From contig JABHIW010000079.1 in NCBI GenBank assembly GCA_018670825.1, positions 1 to 51,856 of the forward strand: a stretch of 51,856 bases of DNA. The letters run 5' to 3'. A program made the position numbers and the translations under genes. Below are positions 45,032 through 51,856 of this stretch, piece after piece. The notes under the pieces are model-generated. The model searched no databases. It was not told where the DNA came from and saw only the letters and a list, made by a program, of their open reading frames with translations. This DNA is from Candidatus Scalindua sp. (GTDB lineage: Bacteria > Planctomycetota > Brocadiia > Brocadiales > Scalinduaceae). Numbering within the stretch: the stretch's first letter is position 1; every line of letters starts with the position of its first letter.

Positions 45032-46381
45032 TTAATGCTCTTGTTGTTTAATAAGTGTGCTTTCTAATTTTCTTAATGTAGAAGACATATTTCGGTCGAT
45101 AGACTTGAGCTTTTTAATTTTGTCATCTGCATGCATGACAGTTGTATGGTCTCGACCACCCATATAACCTCCTATTTCTCCTAATGATAAATTAGTAAAC
45201 TTTCTTGCCAGGTGCATTGCGATCTGCCTAGGTAATGTAATGGATTTAAGCTTTCTTTTGGAATGAAGCTGAGAAAGCGGGACACCATAATGTTTTGTAA
45301 CAGTATTTAGTATTTTTTCAATACCGATATTATGCTTTTGTTTTGAAAACCCCCTGATTACCTGTTTTACGAGACTTAAGTCTATTTTACTTTCATTCAT
45401 CATCGCGTATCTGTGAATATTTGTGAGCGTTCCTTCAATCTCTCTAATACTTGAAACGACATTATCCGCCAGGTAACAAGCAACTTCGTAAGAGATTTCC
45501 ATATTTAGTAAAGCAGTTTTTTTTTGAATTATAGCAACACTGGTTTCAAAGCCGGGAGGATCTATTCTGGTTATCAATCCCCATCTGAATCTTGAAATAA
45601 GACGTTCTTCTATTGTTGGTATTTCTTCCGGAGGACAGTCGCTGGATAATACTATTTGTTTTTGACGTGTATAAAGCGCGTTAAATGTATGGAAAAATTC
45701 TTCTCTGGTACTCTGAGAGTTTGCCAGAAAATGTACATCGTCTATTAATAGAACATCAATCTGTCTATATTTATTTCTAAAACTGTCCCAATCGCCAGTT
45801 TTTATGGTAGAAATATAATGATTTACAAAACTCTCACATGGTAAGTATAGAACCTTGTGCCCACTTTCTTGTAGACGTAATAATATTGCATGAAGTAAGT
45901 GTGTTTTTCCTAAACCAACAGAACCATGGATAAACAATGGATTGTACGCAGTACCTGGTGATTCAGAAACGGCGAGAGCTGCTGCATGTGCCAGGCGATT
46001 GCAAGGTCCTACCAAAAAATTATTAAAGTTGTAATTTTTATTTATGTAAGAAGTGCTATCTACACTGGACGAAGAAGAACGGTTTTGAACATCATTTATT
46101 TCAGGTTCTAATGAACCGTTGTCATCAACAATAAATTTTACTTTGCGATTAGATATAGAAGCTTCTTCTAAGGACAATGTAACAACATCCATATAGTTGT
46201 TTTCTATCCATTCTCTACAGAACGAATTCGGAGTATGAATATATATTTCATTTGCATCGAGTTTGACTAAGCCAAGACTTGAAAACCATGTTGTAAATTG
46301 TTGTGGAGTAACTTTTTCTTTAATTTTGGCTTGGATAAGTTTCCATGTTTTCTTTTCGCTGGTAGATAGATATTGGTTCAT
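45032..46381 (-). CDS. dnaA: chromosomal replication initiator DnaA
   Basis: 449-aa initiator. Domain I (WKLIQAKIKEKVTPQQFTTW) is followed by a short polar linker with a Ser/Asn-rich stretch. The AAA+ domain shows FLVGPCNRLAHAAALAV, Walker A GSVGLGKTHLLHAI, Walker B LLIDDVHFL and the box VII arginine finger in SRFRWGL. Domain IV carries the DnaA signature PRQIAMHLARKFTNLSLGEI followed by GRDHTTVMHA. Complete. Confidence 0.97.
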   Translation of the reverse strand: MNQYLSTSEKKTWKLIQAKIKEKVTPQQFTTWFSSLGLVKLDANEIYIHTPNSFCREWIENNYMDVVTLSLEEASISNRKVKFIVDDNGSLEPEINDVQNRSSSSSVDSTSYINKNYNFNNFLVGPCNRLAHAAALAVSESPGTAYNPLFIHGSVGLGKTHLLHAILLRLQESGHKVLYLPCESFVNHYISTIKTGDWDSFRNKYRQIDVLLIDDVHFLANSQSTREEFFHTFNALYTRQKQIVLSSDCPPEEIPTIEERLISRFRWGLITRIDPPGFETSVAIIQKKTALLNMEISYEVACYLADNVVSSIREIEGTLTNIHRYAMMNESKIDLSLVKQVIRGFSKQKHNIGIEKILNTVTKHYGVPLSQLHSKRKLKSITLPRQIAMHLARKFTNLSLGEIGGYMGGRDHTTVMHADDKIKKLKSIDRNMSSTLRKLESTLIKQQEH

Positions 46382-46420
46382 ATGATACGAAAAATGTCTC
46401 TATTAATTTGCAAACCGGAA

Positions 46421-46449
46421 AGTATAAATCTGGGAATTGTTACTGAAAA
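46421..46449 (-). promoter_or_regulatory. possible dnaA promoter
   Basis: On the minus strand TTTTCA, 17-bp spacer, TATACT (46421-46449), about 40 bp before the dnaA ATG. -10 is good, -35 moderate. Confidence 0.4.
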
Positions 46450-46673
46450 TTGTAGCGGTATAAACCAGACGTTATCCATTTTTTTCTTTTATGATTAATT
46501 TTCTGGTAATTTCTTTTGCCACGCTTGAATTAGTCCTAGGTCTGGTGTAAAACCCATTATCCAAGGGTGAGATTATACCTTTACCATTTTTAAATATCAA
46601 GTAGTAACTGAGTCGTTATCAAGATCATTAGTACTTTACAGTTGTCAATGTATTATCATCATTTTTTAAAATA

Positions 46674-46703
46674 TTGACCCCCTAACTAATAATATGGTAT
46701 ATT
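46674..46703 (+). promoter_or_regulatory. promoter of the DUF1858-cupin cassette
   Basis: TTGACC (46674-46679) with GTATAT or TATATT at 46697-46703, spacing 17-18 bp. The leader to ATG 46766 is about 55 nt and contains AAAGGGGGAG, a strong ribosome binding site. Confidence 0.5.
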
Positions 46704-46765
46704 CCAACGTTCTAGTTTTGAATTAGTACTCTTTTTTAATTATCAGTTAAAAAGGGGGAGAAATA

Positions 46766-47032
46766 ATGATGCAGGAATCTATTGAATCTCAATCAGAAAT
46801 AACAATGGGAAAAGCTAATATTACGAAAAAGATGACAACTGGTGAGGTAACAGAGAAATATCCTGCAACAAAAGCGGTGTTTTCAAAGCACTTTGGCAAG
46901 AGCTGCTTTGATTGTCCTGCATTTGGTACAGAAGATATAAACTTGGCATGCATGATGCATAATACAGATGTTGAAATGTTTGTTAATGAATTAATTGAAG
47001 CAGTCCGGAAGGGAATTAATCCGGATTCATAA
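46766..47032 (+). CDS. DUF1858 (hybrid-cluster-protein-associated) small protein
   Basis: 88 aa with the DUF1858 core TTGEVTEKYPATKAVFSKHF followed by GKSCFDCPAF: the conserved CxxC is Cys47-Cys50, and a third Cys is at 62 (LACMMHNTD). Such domains occur alone or next to hybrid-cluster proteins, hemerythrins and di-iron proteins linked to NO or redox stress; a disulfide or metal role is inferred. Strong AAAGGGGGAG site ahead of the double ATG. First gene of a four-gene run that closes with DUF2249, a frequent partner. Confidence 0.82.
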   Translation: MMQESIESQSEITMGKANITKKMTTGEVTEKYPATKAVFSKHFGKSCFDCPAFGTEDINLACMMHNTDVEMFVNELIEAVRKGINPDS

Positions 47033-47053
47033 GAAACGATCGAGAGGAACAGT

Positions 47054-47350
47054 TTGAATTTAATAAAATTACGAGAAAAAGTTCAGTTTGGCGAACAATT
47101 TCGCCCGCAAATCTTGTGTGCATCACCTGATGCAAAGGTTCCTATGATATGTTTAGAGCCAGGCCAGGAAATACCGGCGCATCCAAGCGGTACAGGCGTA
47201 TTTTATGTACTGGAAGGAAAGGGAGTTATGTCTCTGGATGGAGAAGAAATAGAGTTGTCAAAAGGCAAAGTAGTATTTGCCCCTGGAGGTTCAGAGAGAG
47301 GTATCAGGAGTATCGAGAGACTAGTTGCGATTGCTGTTCATATTAGCTGA
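47054..47350 (+). CDS. cupin-domain protein
   Basis: 98 aa; TTG start at 47054 with GAGAGGA upstream. The single cupin fold has motif 1 around PGQEIPAHPSGTGVFYVLEG and motif 2 at KGKVVFAPGGSERGIRS. The usual His-x-His metal residues of motif 1 are reduced to one His (PAHPS), so metal binding is uncertain. 21 bp after the DUF1858 gene; second member of the cassette. Confidence 0.82.
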   Translation: MNLIKLREKVQFGEQFRPQILCASPDAKVPMICLEPGQEIPAHPSGTGVFYVLEGKGVMSLDGEEIELSKGKVVFAPGGSERGIRSIERLVAIAVHIS

Positions 47351-47360
47351 AAGGGATGGG

Positions 47361-47669
47361 ATGGGAGAATTTAATTTAGAAGATTTTGTAAGCTTTTCCG
47401 AAAACAATGCGGTATTGACAGATTTATGTGATTCTGAAAAAGTACGAGTCAATCTTCTTTGTATGGAAGAAGGCCAAACGGCACTAGAAGATACTAATGA
47501 TCAGAAGGTGGTGGTCATTGTCAATACGGGTAGTGGTTCCGTTGTCACGGGAGAGGTAGAGCAAGAAGTAGAAGAAGGAACTCTTATCATGTTTGAAAGC
47601 GGAGAAACACGTTCACTTAAAGCAAAAACAAAGCTAACTGCTTTAGTAACGACCATACTTAAAGGGTAA
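47361..47669 (+). CDS. second cupin-like protein, degenerate metal site
   Basis: 102 aa from ATG 47361, preceded by AAAGGGATGGG. A reading from 47325 would overlap the first cupin gene and is not needed. Pattern: RVNLLCMEEGQTALEDTNDQ, then VVVIVNTGSGSVVTGEVEQE, VEEGTLIMFESGETRSLKA: the G-rich and 'P.G..H' positions of a cupin remain as SGETRSL, but no histidine is left in the fold. Probably a non-metal-binding paralogue of the upstream cupin, perhaps forming a heterodimer with it. Confidence 0.7.
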   Translation: MGEFNLEDFVSFSENNAVLTDLCDSEKVRVNLLCMEEGQTALEDTNDQKVVVIVNTGSGSVVTGEVEQEVEEGTLIMFESGETRSLKAKTKLTALVTTILKG

Positions 47670-47739
47670 CTTTCTCGTTTTGAAAAAAATTAAAGCGAGC
47701 ATTACACCGTAAATTAACAATAAGGAAAGGAAAAAACAA

Positions 47740-47976
47740 ATGAGTGAAGGTAAAGTTATTACACTGGACGTACAAAATATTCCGCCGCGCGAAAGGCACC
47801 CGAAAATTTTTGATACTTTTGATTCTCTTCAACCGGGAGACAAGATGATATTAATAAATGATCACGATCCAAAACCGCTGAAGTACCAGTTGGACGCAGA
47901 ACGAACAGGTCAAATGGATTGGGAATATATATTGTCCGGTCCAGAGGAGTGGAAAGTAGAAATATTAAAAAAATAA
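47740..47976 (+). CDS. DUF2249 domain protein
   Basis: 78 aa matching DUF2249: VITLDVQNIPPRERHPKIFD, GDKMILINDHDPKPLKYQL, and MDWEYILSGPEEWKVEI. The small alpha/beta fold is related to TusA, and family members sit in operons with hemerythrins, DUF1858 and nitrite/NO genes. AAGGAAAGG precedes the ATG. Last gene of the cassette; no terminator seen. Confidence 0.85.
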   Translation: MSEGKVITLDVQNIPPRERHPKIFDTFDSLQPGDKMILINDHDPKPLKYQLDAERTGQMDWEYILSGPEEWKVEILKK

Positions 47977-48030
47977 TACACAGAGTATGAACATAAGAAA
48001 TACGAGAAAGAGCTAAGAACGGTAGAAGTA

Positions 48031-49236
48031 TTAATCTTCATATAAAACACCTTCGTTCAGGAGTTTTTCAAGCCTATTCATACCTTCCACAATATTTTCC
48101 ATGGATGTTGCGTATGAGATTCTAAGGTGGAGGTCAGAGCCGAAACATACTCCTGGGACGAAGGCCGTTTTGGCTTTATCTAGAATCAGATTTGCCAGAT
48201 CAACAGAATTGGTAACCTTCTGGCCGCAAATATCACGATTATATAAACCGGAGATATTTGGAAATACGTAAAAAGCACCCTTCGGCAACATGCAGGTTAT
48301 TCCGTCTATATTATTAAGACGTTCCACGATATATTTTCTTCTCTTGTCAAATTCTTTTACCATATCGGTAATTGTTTTTTCTTCTCCTTGCAGGGCAGTA
48401 ATTGCTGCTTTCTGTGTGAAAGAGTTTGGGCCAGAAGTTGAATGATCCTGAACGAGTGTTGCGGCTTTTATGATATCTAGGGGACCGGCCGCATATCCAA
48501 TTCGCCAGCCTGTCATTGAGTAAGCCTTTGAGAATCCATTAACGGTAATTAATTTTTCAAAAAACTCTTGTCCGAACGAAGCCGGGCTGACATGTTTTTC
48601 CCCGTCATAGATAATTTTTTCGTATATTTCATCTGATATTATGTATAGACCTGCGCTAACTGCAGGTTGGACTATTTCGTATAACTCTTCTTTTGTATAA
48701 AGACTACCGGTGGGATTGCTGGGACTATTTATTATAAGCACTTTCGTCTTTTCAGTTATGCTGCGCTCAATATCGCTTTTTGTAATCTTAAAATCATTTT
48801 CATCGGAAGATTCAATGAATACTGACTTTCCTCTTGCGAAGGTAACCTGTTCCGGATAGCTTAGCCAATATGGCGAAGGAATTAAAACCTCGTCTCCATC
48901 ATTACATAAAGCTTGGAGACAGTTAAAAATCACCTGTTTTGCACCGCATGAAGCAAGTATCTGTTGGGGCGAGTAGTTTATATTATTTTCTCTTGATAGC
49001 TTCTCACATATAGCCTCTTTCAATTCTGGAATTCCTGAAGTTGGAGTATACTTTGTGAAACCACTTTTTAGCGATTCAATTGCTGAGGCTTTAATCGCTT
49101 CAGGGGTATCAAAATCAGGCTCACCGGCGCCAAAACCGATTACGTTTTTGCCTTCTGATTTTAGTTGTTTTACTTTACTGCCTAATGCTAATGTTGCAGA
49201 CGGTTTGATTTTTTTTATAATGTTTGCTATAGTCAT
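48031..49236 (-). CDS. class I aminotransferase (aspartate aminotransferase type)
   Basis: 401-aa PLP aminotransferase of the 1-beta (thermophilic AspC) branch: IGFGAGEPDFDTP at the N-terminus, SGIPELKEAI, YWLSYPEQV, NSPSNPTGSLY, SDEIYEKIIYDGEKH, the aldimine Lys in NGFSKAYSMTGWRIGYA, and FCFGS-like VCFGSDLHLRISYA. Likely aspartate:2-oxoglutarate aminotransferase, perhaps with prephenate activity. Convergent with the DUF2249 gene. Confidence 0.92.
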   Translation of the reverse strand: MTIANIIKKIKPSATLALGSKVKQLKSEGKNVIGFGAGEPDFDTPEAIKASAIESLKSGFTKYTPTSGIPELKEAICEKLSRENNINYSPQQILASCGAKQVIFNCLQALCNDGDEVLIPSPYWLSYPEQVTFARGKSVFIESSDENDFKITKSDIERSITEKTKVLIINSPSNPTGSLYTKEELYEIVQPAVSAGLYIISDEIYEKIIYDGEKHVSPASFGQEFFEKLITVNGFSKAYSMTGWRIGYAAGPLDIIKAATLVQDHSTSGPNSFTQKAAITALQGEEKTITDMVKEFDKRRKYIVERLNNIDGITCMLPKGAFYVFPNISGLYNRDICGQKVTNSVDLANLILDKAKTAFVPGVCFGSDLHLRISYATSMENIVEGMNRLEKLLNEGVLYED

Positions 49237-49472
49237 TTTAGAATATTCTCTTTATGGTTTTCAGTAATTATAAGTGCAAAGTTGCTAGTTTATTAAAATA
49301 ACAAGTAACTGTCAATTTGTATTTGTCTCTAAATGTTTTGTAATTGACAATTTTATAAGTTAACGGTTATAATCCCAAGCTTACATTAGGCGTTATTAGT
49401 TATAAAAGTTTTAAATTTATCTTCTAATTTTGTGATGTAGTCTTAAGTAACGCCATCTATTTCCCATATCGG

Positions 49473-50786
49473 GTGATATTTTTAGAAGACGACAATTTAT
49501 ATACGTTATTGAATTACCTACCACAAGCATTATTTATGTTGTTCCTGCTGTGTTTCTCCGCCTTTTTTTCTGCTACAGAGACAGCCTTTTTTTCATTGAC
49601 CAGAGAAGAGGTTGATCGGTTTGGCAAAAGCAATAGTAAGTCTGAGAGATTAGTACAAACACTTCTGAAAACACCAAAGAATTTACTAACAACCATATTG
49701 CTTGGAAATATGCTGGCAAACATTGGATTTTACTGTACTTCTTATGGTCTTGCCCAAAAGATAGCAGTTGACAGTCCATATGGCGGCATCTGGGTCGTGG
49801 GGACTGTCTGCATTATCAGCCTTCTAACGATTATTATTATGGGAGAAGTAATTCCCAAAAATATTGCAGTAAAGATTCCGGACCAGTATTCCAGGTGGGC
49901 AGCAATACCTATCTACCTCTTTGATAGAATCTTTTGGCCCTTTCGAGTTATTTTAACTTCAATTATTAATTCAATAAGCAGTGTTTTTGATAAGGGCAGT
50001 GGCGATGAAAAATGTGTTACAATCGACGAATTAAAGATGCTTGTAGAGTTTAGCGAAAAACAGGGTATTGTCGATCAAGAAGAGCGTTCTATGATACATG
50101 GAATCCTGGATTTTAAAAGAGCGCAGATAAAAGAGATAATGCTTCCACGGGTAGACATGAATTTGTACGACATTGCTGATCCGGTACAAGGGCTCATTGA
50201 TCTTGCGCGGAAAACAAAAGAGACTAAATTTCCAATTTACGAAGAGACACCGGATAACATCTTGGGTATTGTTCATGCAAAGGACATTTTTCTCAACCCA
50301 AAAGCACAATTGAAGGATATTCTGAAACCGGTTCAGTTTGTTCCAGAACCGAAGAGTATCGAAGGCTTGTTACGACAATTTAGACGTGAAGGTAGCCAGT
50401 TGGCTATTGTAGTTGATGAACATGGCGGTACGGCAGGACTAATTACACTTGAAGACATTATAGAAGAGATTGTCGGTGAAATACAGGATGAGCATGAGAA
50501 ACCCAGAGAGACCATTAATAAGATTGATGAAAATAAATATCTGATTTCCGGCAATCTTAGTCTGCGTGACTGGTCAGATACTTTTGGTGTGGAAATAGAA
50601 CCAATGGGTGTTGATACTATTGGCGGACTTGTTATTGCTCTGCTCGAACACATTCCTCAAAAGGGCGATTCAGTTAAATATGAGGATTTTGTTTTTACTG
50701 TCGAAGGTGTCAGGAAAAAACGTATTACATCAATACTGCAGGAAATAAAAGTGAAAAGCAAGTCAGACGAGGAAGAAAATGATTGA
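49473..50786 (+). CDS. CNNM/CBS-pair membrane protein (CorC/HlyC family)
   Basis: 437 aa, GTG start at 49473. N-terminal CNNM (DUF21) transmembrane domain: LFMLFLLCFSAFFSATETAF, SLTREEVDRFGK, LLTTILLGNMLANIGFYCTS and MGEVIPKNIAVK. Then come a CBS pair (IKEIMLPRVDMNLYDI; ETKFPIYEETPDNILGIVH, and GSQLAIVVDEHGGTAGLITL) and a C-terminal CorC_HlyC domain (DENKYLISGNLSLRDW, TIGGLV). Such proteins are linked to Mg2+/Co2+ export. Its last 8 bp overlap the next, similar gene. Confidence 0.9.
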   Translation: MIFLEDDNLYTLLNYLPQALFMLFLLCFSAFFSATETAFFSLTREEVDRFGKSNSKSERLVQTLLKTPKNLLTTILLGNMLANIGFYCTSYGLAQKIAVDSPYGGIWVVGTVCIISLLTIIIMGEVIPKNIAVKIPDQYSRWAAIPIYLFDRIFWPFRVILTSIINSISSVFDKGSGDEKCVTIDELKMLVEFSEKQGIVDQEERSMIHGILDFKRAQIKEIMLPRVDMNLYDIADPVQGLIDLARKTKETKFPIYEETPDNILGIVHAKDIFLNPKAQLKDILKPVQFVPEPKSIEGLLRQFRREGSQLAIVVDEHGGTAGLITLEDIIEEIVGEIQDEHEKPRETINKIDENKYLISGNLSLRDWSDTFGVEIEPMGVDTIGGLVIALLEHIPQKGDSVKYEDFVFTVEGVRKKRITSILQEIKVKSKSDEEEND

Positions 50787-51747
50787 ATATTATCTGTTAA
50801 TTCTATTCATTTTGTCCTCTGCGTATTTTTCCGGAATTGAGATCGCCGTTTACTGTGTTAATCATGTCAGATTACAATATAATGTGGACAGGGGAAACAG
50901 AAGCGCAAAAATTATTAAGAAATTATTAAATGACCCACAAGCCTTGATATGCACGATATTAATAGGTAATAATATTGTAAACTACCTGGCATCTGCAATC
51001 TTTACGAATATCATATCAGAAAAAGTATCTTATGCGAATCCCGGGTTGGCCGCAACGCTGATTTTAGCACCAATTATGCTGATTTTTGCAGAGGTTATGC
51101 CAAAGGATATATGTCAAAGAAATGCCGATAAATTCCTTTACTCGGCATCACCCGGCATCAGGTTTTTTTCCCAGATTTTTTTCCCTTTAGTATATATTTT
51201 GAAACTGGTAAATAAAATTCCTCAATTGTTTTTAAAGAATGCGGGCAAAAGGACAGCAATCTTTACGCCATATAGATTAGGATTTTTTATAAGGGAAGGA
51301 GCCAAAGAGGGTGTCATCTCCGGTTATCAGGATATGATGACCAGAAACATTATGAGGCTTGGAAGTATTCCAATAAGGAAAATTATGATACCACTTAATA
51401 GTGCAACTGTGGTCTCGTCCGAAGTAAATGCAGAGCAAATGAAGGTTTTAGCAAAAAACGTAAGATTTTCCAGAATACCAGTTTTTAAAGGTCAGAAAAG
51501 TAATATTATTGGCGTAATTAACCTGTTCGATTTTTTGAGTGTTTGTACAGAAGATTTAAAAATAAGTGACTTCTTGAAAGAAACCGAACACATTACTGCA
51601 AATACACTTATAGACGATGCACTGGTAAGAATGCAGAAGATGAAACAGCGAATGGCCATCGTTATCGACAAAAATAATATACCAATCGGAATAGTAACAA
51701 TTAAGGACCTTGTAGAAGAGATTGTTGGGGAATTAATGGAGTGGTAA
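50779..51747 (+). CDS. second CNNM/CBS-pair protein without the CorC_HlyC domain
   Basis: 322 aa, ATG at 50779 overlapping the previous stop. The same CNNM core (SSAYFSGIEIAVYCVNHVRL, LICTILIGNNIVNYLASAIF, MLIFAEVMPKDICQRNADK) and CBS pair (IPIRKIMIPLNSATVVSS, FSRIPVFKGQKSNIIGVINL, RMAIVIDKNNIPIGIVTIKD) as its neighbour, but it stops at LVEEIVGELMEW. The protein looks complete, a tandem diverged paralogue that may form a heteromer. Role probably divalent-cation efflux. Confidence 0.88.
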   Translation: MIEYYLLILFILSSAYFSGIEIAVYCVNHVRLQYNVDRGNRSAKIIKKLLNDPQALICTILIGNNIVNYLASAIFTNIISEKVSYANPGLAATLILAPIMLIFAEVMPKDICQRNADKFLYSASPGIRFFSQIFFPLVYILKLVNKIPQLFLKNAGKRTAIFTPYRLGFFIREGAKEGVISGYQDMMTRNIMRLGSIPIRKIMIPLNSATVVSSEVNAEQMKVLAKNVRFSRIPVFKGQKSNIIGVINLFDFLSVCTEDLKISDFLKETEHITANTLIDDALVRMQKMKQRMAIVIDKNNIPIGIVTIKDLVEEIVGELMEW

Positions 51748-51772
51748 AGGTAAATACTCTAAAAAAATCAGT

Positions 51773-51800
51773 TTGACATTTTTTTTTAAAACAATAGAAT
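51773..51800 (+). promoter_or_regulatory. promoter of a gene beyond the window
   Basis: TTGACA (51773-51778), 16-bp T/A-rich spacer, TAGAAT (51795-51800). No start codon with a ribosome binding site follows before the window ends. Confidence 0.5.
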
Positions 51801-51856
51801 TTGACTTTGTCACAAACTTAGTCAAGAATGGATGATATTACTAACTATAAGTAATA

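Larger units (their letters stand above)
46382..46765. other. divergent control region upstream of dnaA
   Basis: 384 bp between dnaA (minus) and the DUF1858 gene (plus). It contains two TTATCCA sequences, GTTATCCAT (46471-46479) and ATTATCCAA (46558-46566), each matching the first seven bases of the DnaA box TTATCCACA, and one GTTATCAAG (46615-46623). Promoters for both directions are listed separately. It could hold part of oriC or an autoregulatory site of dnaA. No coding frame is seen. Confidence 0.4.

Noticed and set aside
44705-46765. Perfect DnaA boxes (TTATCCACA) proving the origin
   Set aside because: None found on either strand in both spacers; only 7/9 matches, so no origin is claimed as established.

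Overview
The window comes from a low-GC (roughly 40%) bacterial chromosome with lipoproteins, HtrA and Ctp-type periplasmic proteases, sigma-54, and peptidoglycan and diaminopimelate genes. Gene repertoire, base composition and a long Alu-domain SRP RNA made me think of a planctomycete of the anammox order Brocadiales (Candidatus Scalindua-like). That placement is inference only; no marker gene in the window proves it.

Layout. 1-1400: the 3' part of apbE, then two decaying minus-strand genes. 1431-7790: murD, cca, a RAYT-type REP transposase with one nonsense codon lying among REP-like hairpins, a Nudix hydrolase, a MITE-like element, a cysteine hydrolase, an alpha/beta hydrolase and a 54-aa membrane protein. 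7903-10926: a giant S41 protease. 11069-16723: an information-processing cluster on the plus strand: tRNA-Val, tRNA-Asp, tRNA-Arg(ACG), tadA, two tRNA-Ser, large SRP RNA, dnaX, ybaB, a deleted recR, rpoN and a small lipoprotein gene. The ffs-dnaX-ybaB-recR order recalls Bacillus. 16893-24158: D-aminoacylase, htrA, then nifS and a nitrilase on the minus strand, proC and a DUF4384-like protein. 24216-25349: an IS630-family element whose two transposase frames are joined by a textbook -1 slippery site. 25609-32482: AAA_14/DUF4143 ATPase, Na/Pi transporter with a damaged start, tilS (minus), and a four-gene envelope/chaperone cluster. 32547-36678 (minus): gmd, a MurC-like ligase, deoB, yggT. 36872-40726: hxlB, lysC, a UDP-glucuronate decarboxylase (minus) and dapF. 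40809-46381 (minus): the dnaA-dnaN-dciA-gyrB replication cluster, with two AT-rich spacers that may hold the origin. 46766-47976: a divergent cassette of DUF1858, two cupins and DUF2249. 48031-51747: an aminotransferase and two overlapping CNNM/CBS membrane proteins.

How they fit together. Cell-wall precursor supply is represented by murD, the murC-like ligase, lysC and dapF. Translation and tRNA maturation are represented by cca, tadA, tilS and the tRNAs. TadA sits between its likely substrate tRNA-Arg(ACG) and the next tRNAs. Replication and repair genes form two blocks, one of which has lost recR. The most unusual items are the internally deleted recR, the RAYT/REP neighbourhood, the in-phase T TTA AAG frameshift site of the IS630 element, the cysteine hydrolase with Ser where the catalytic Lys is expected, and the redox/cupin cassette next to dnaA.
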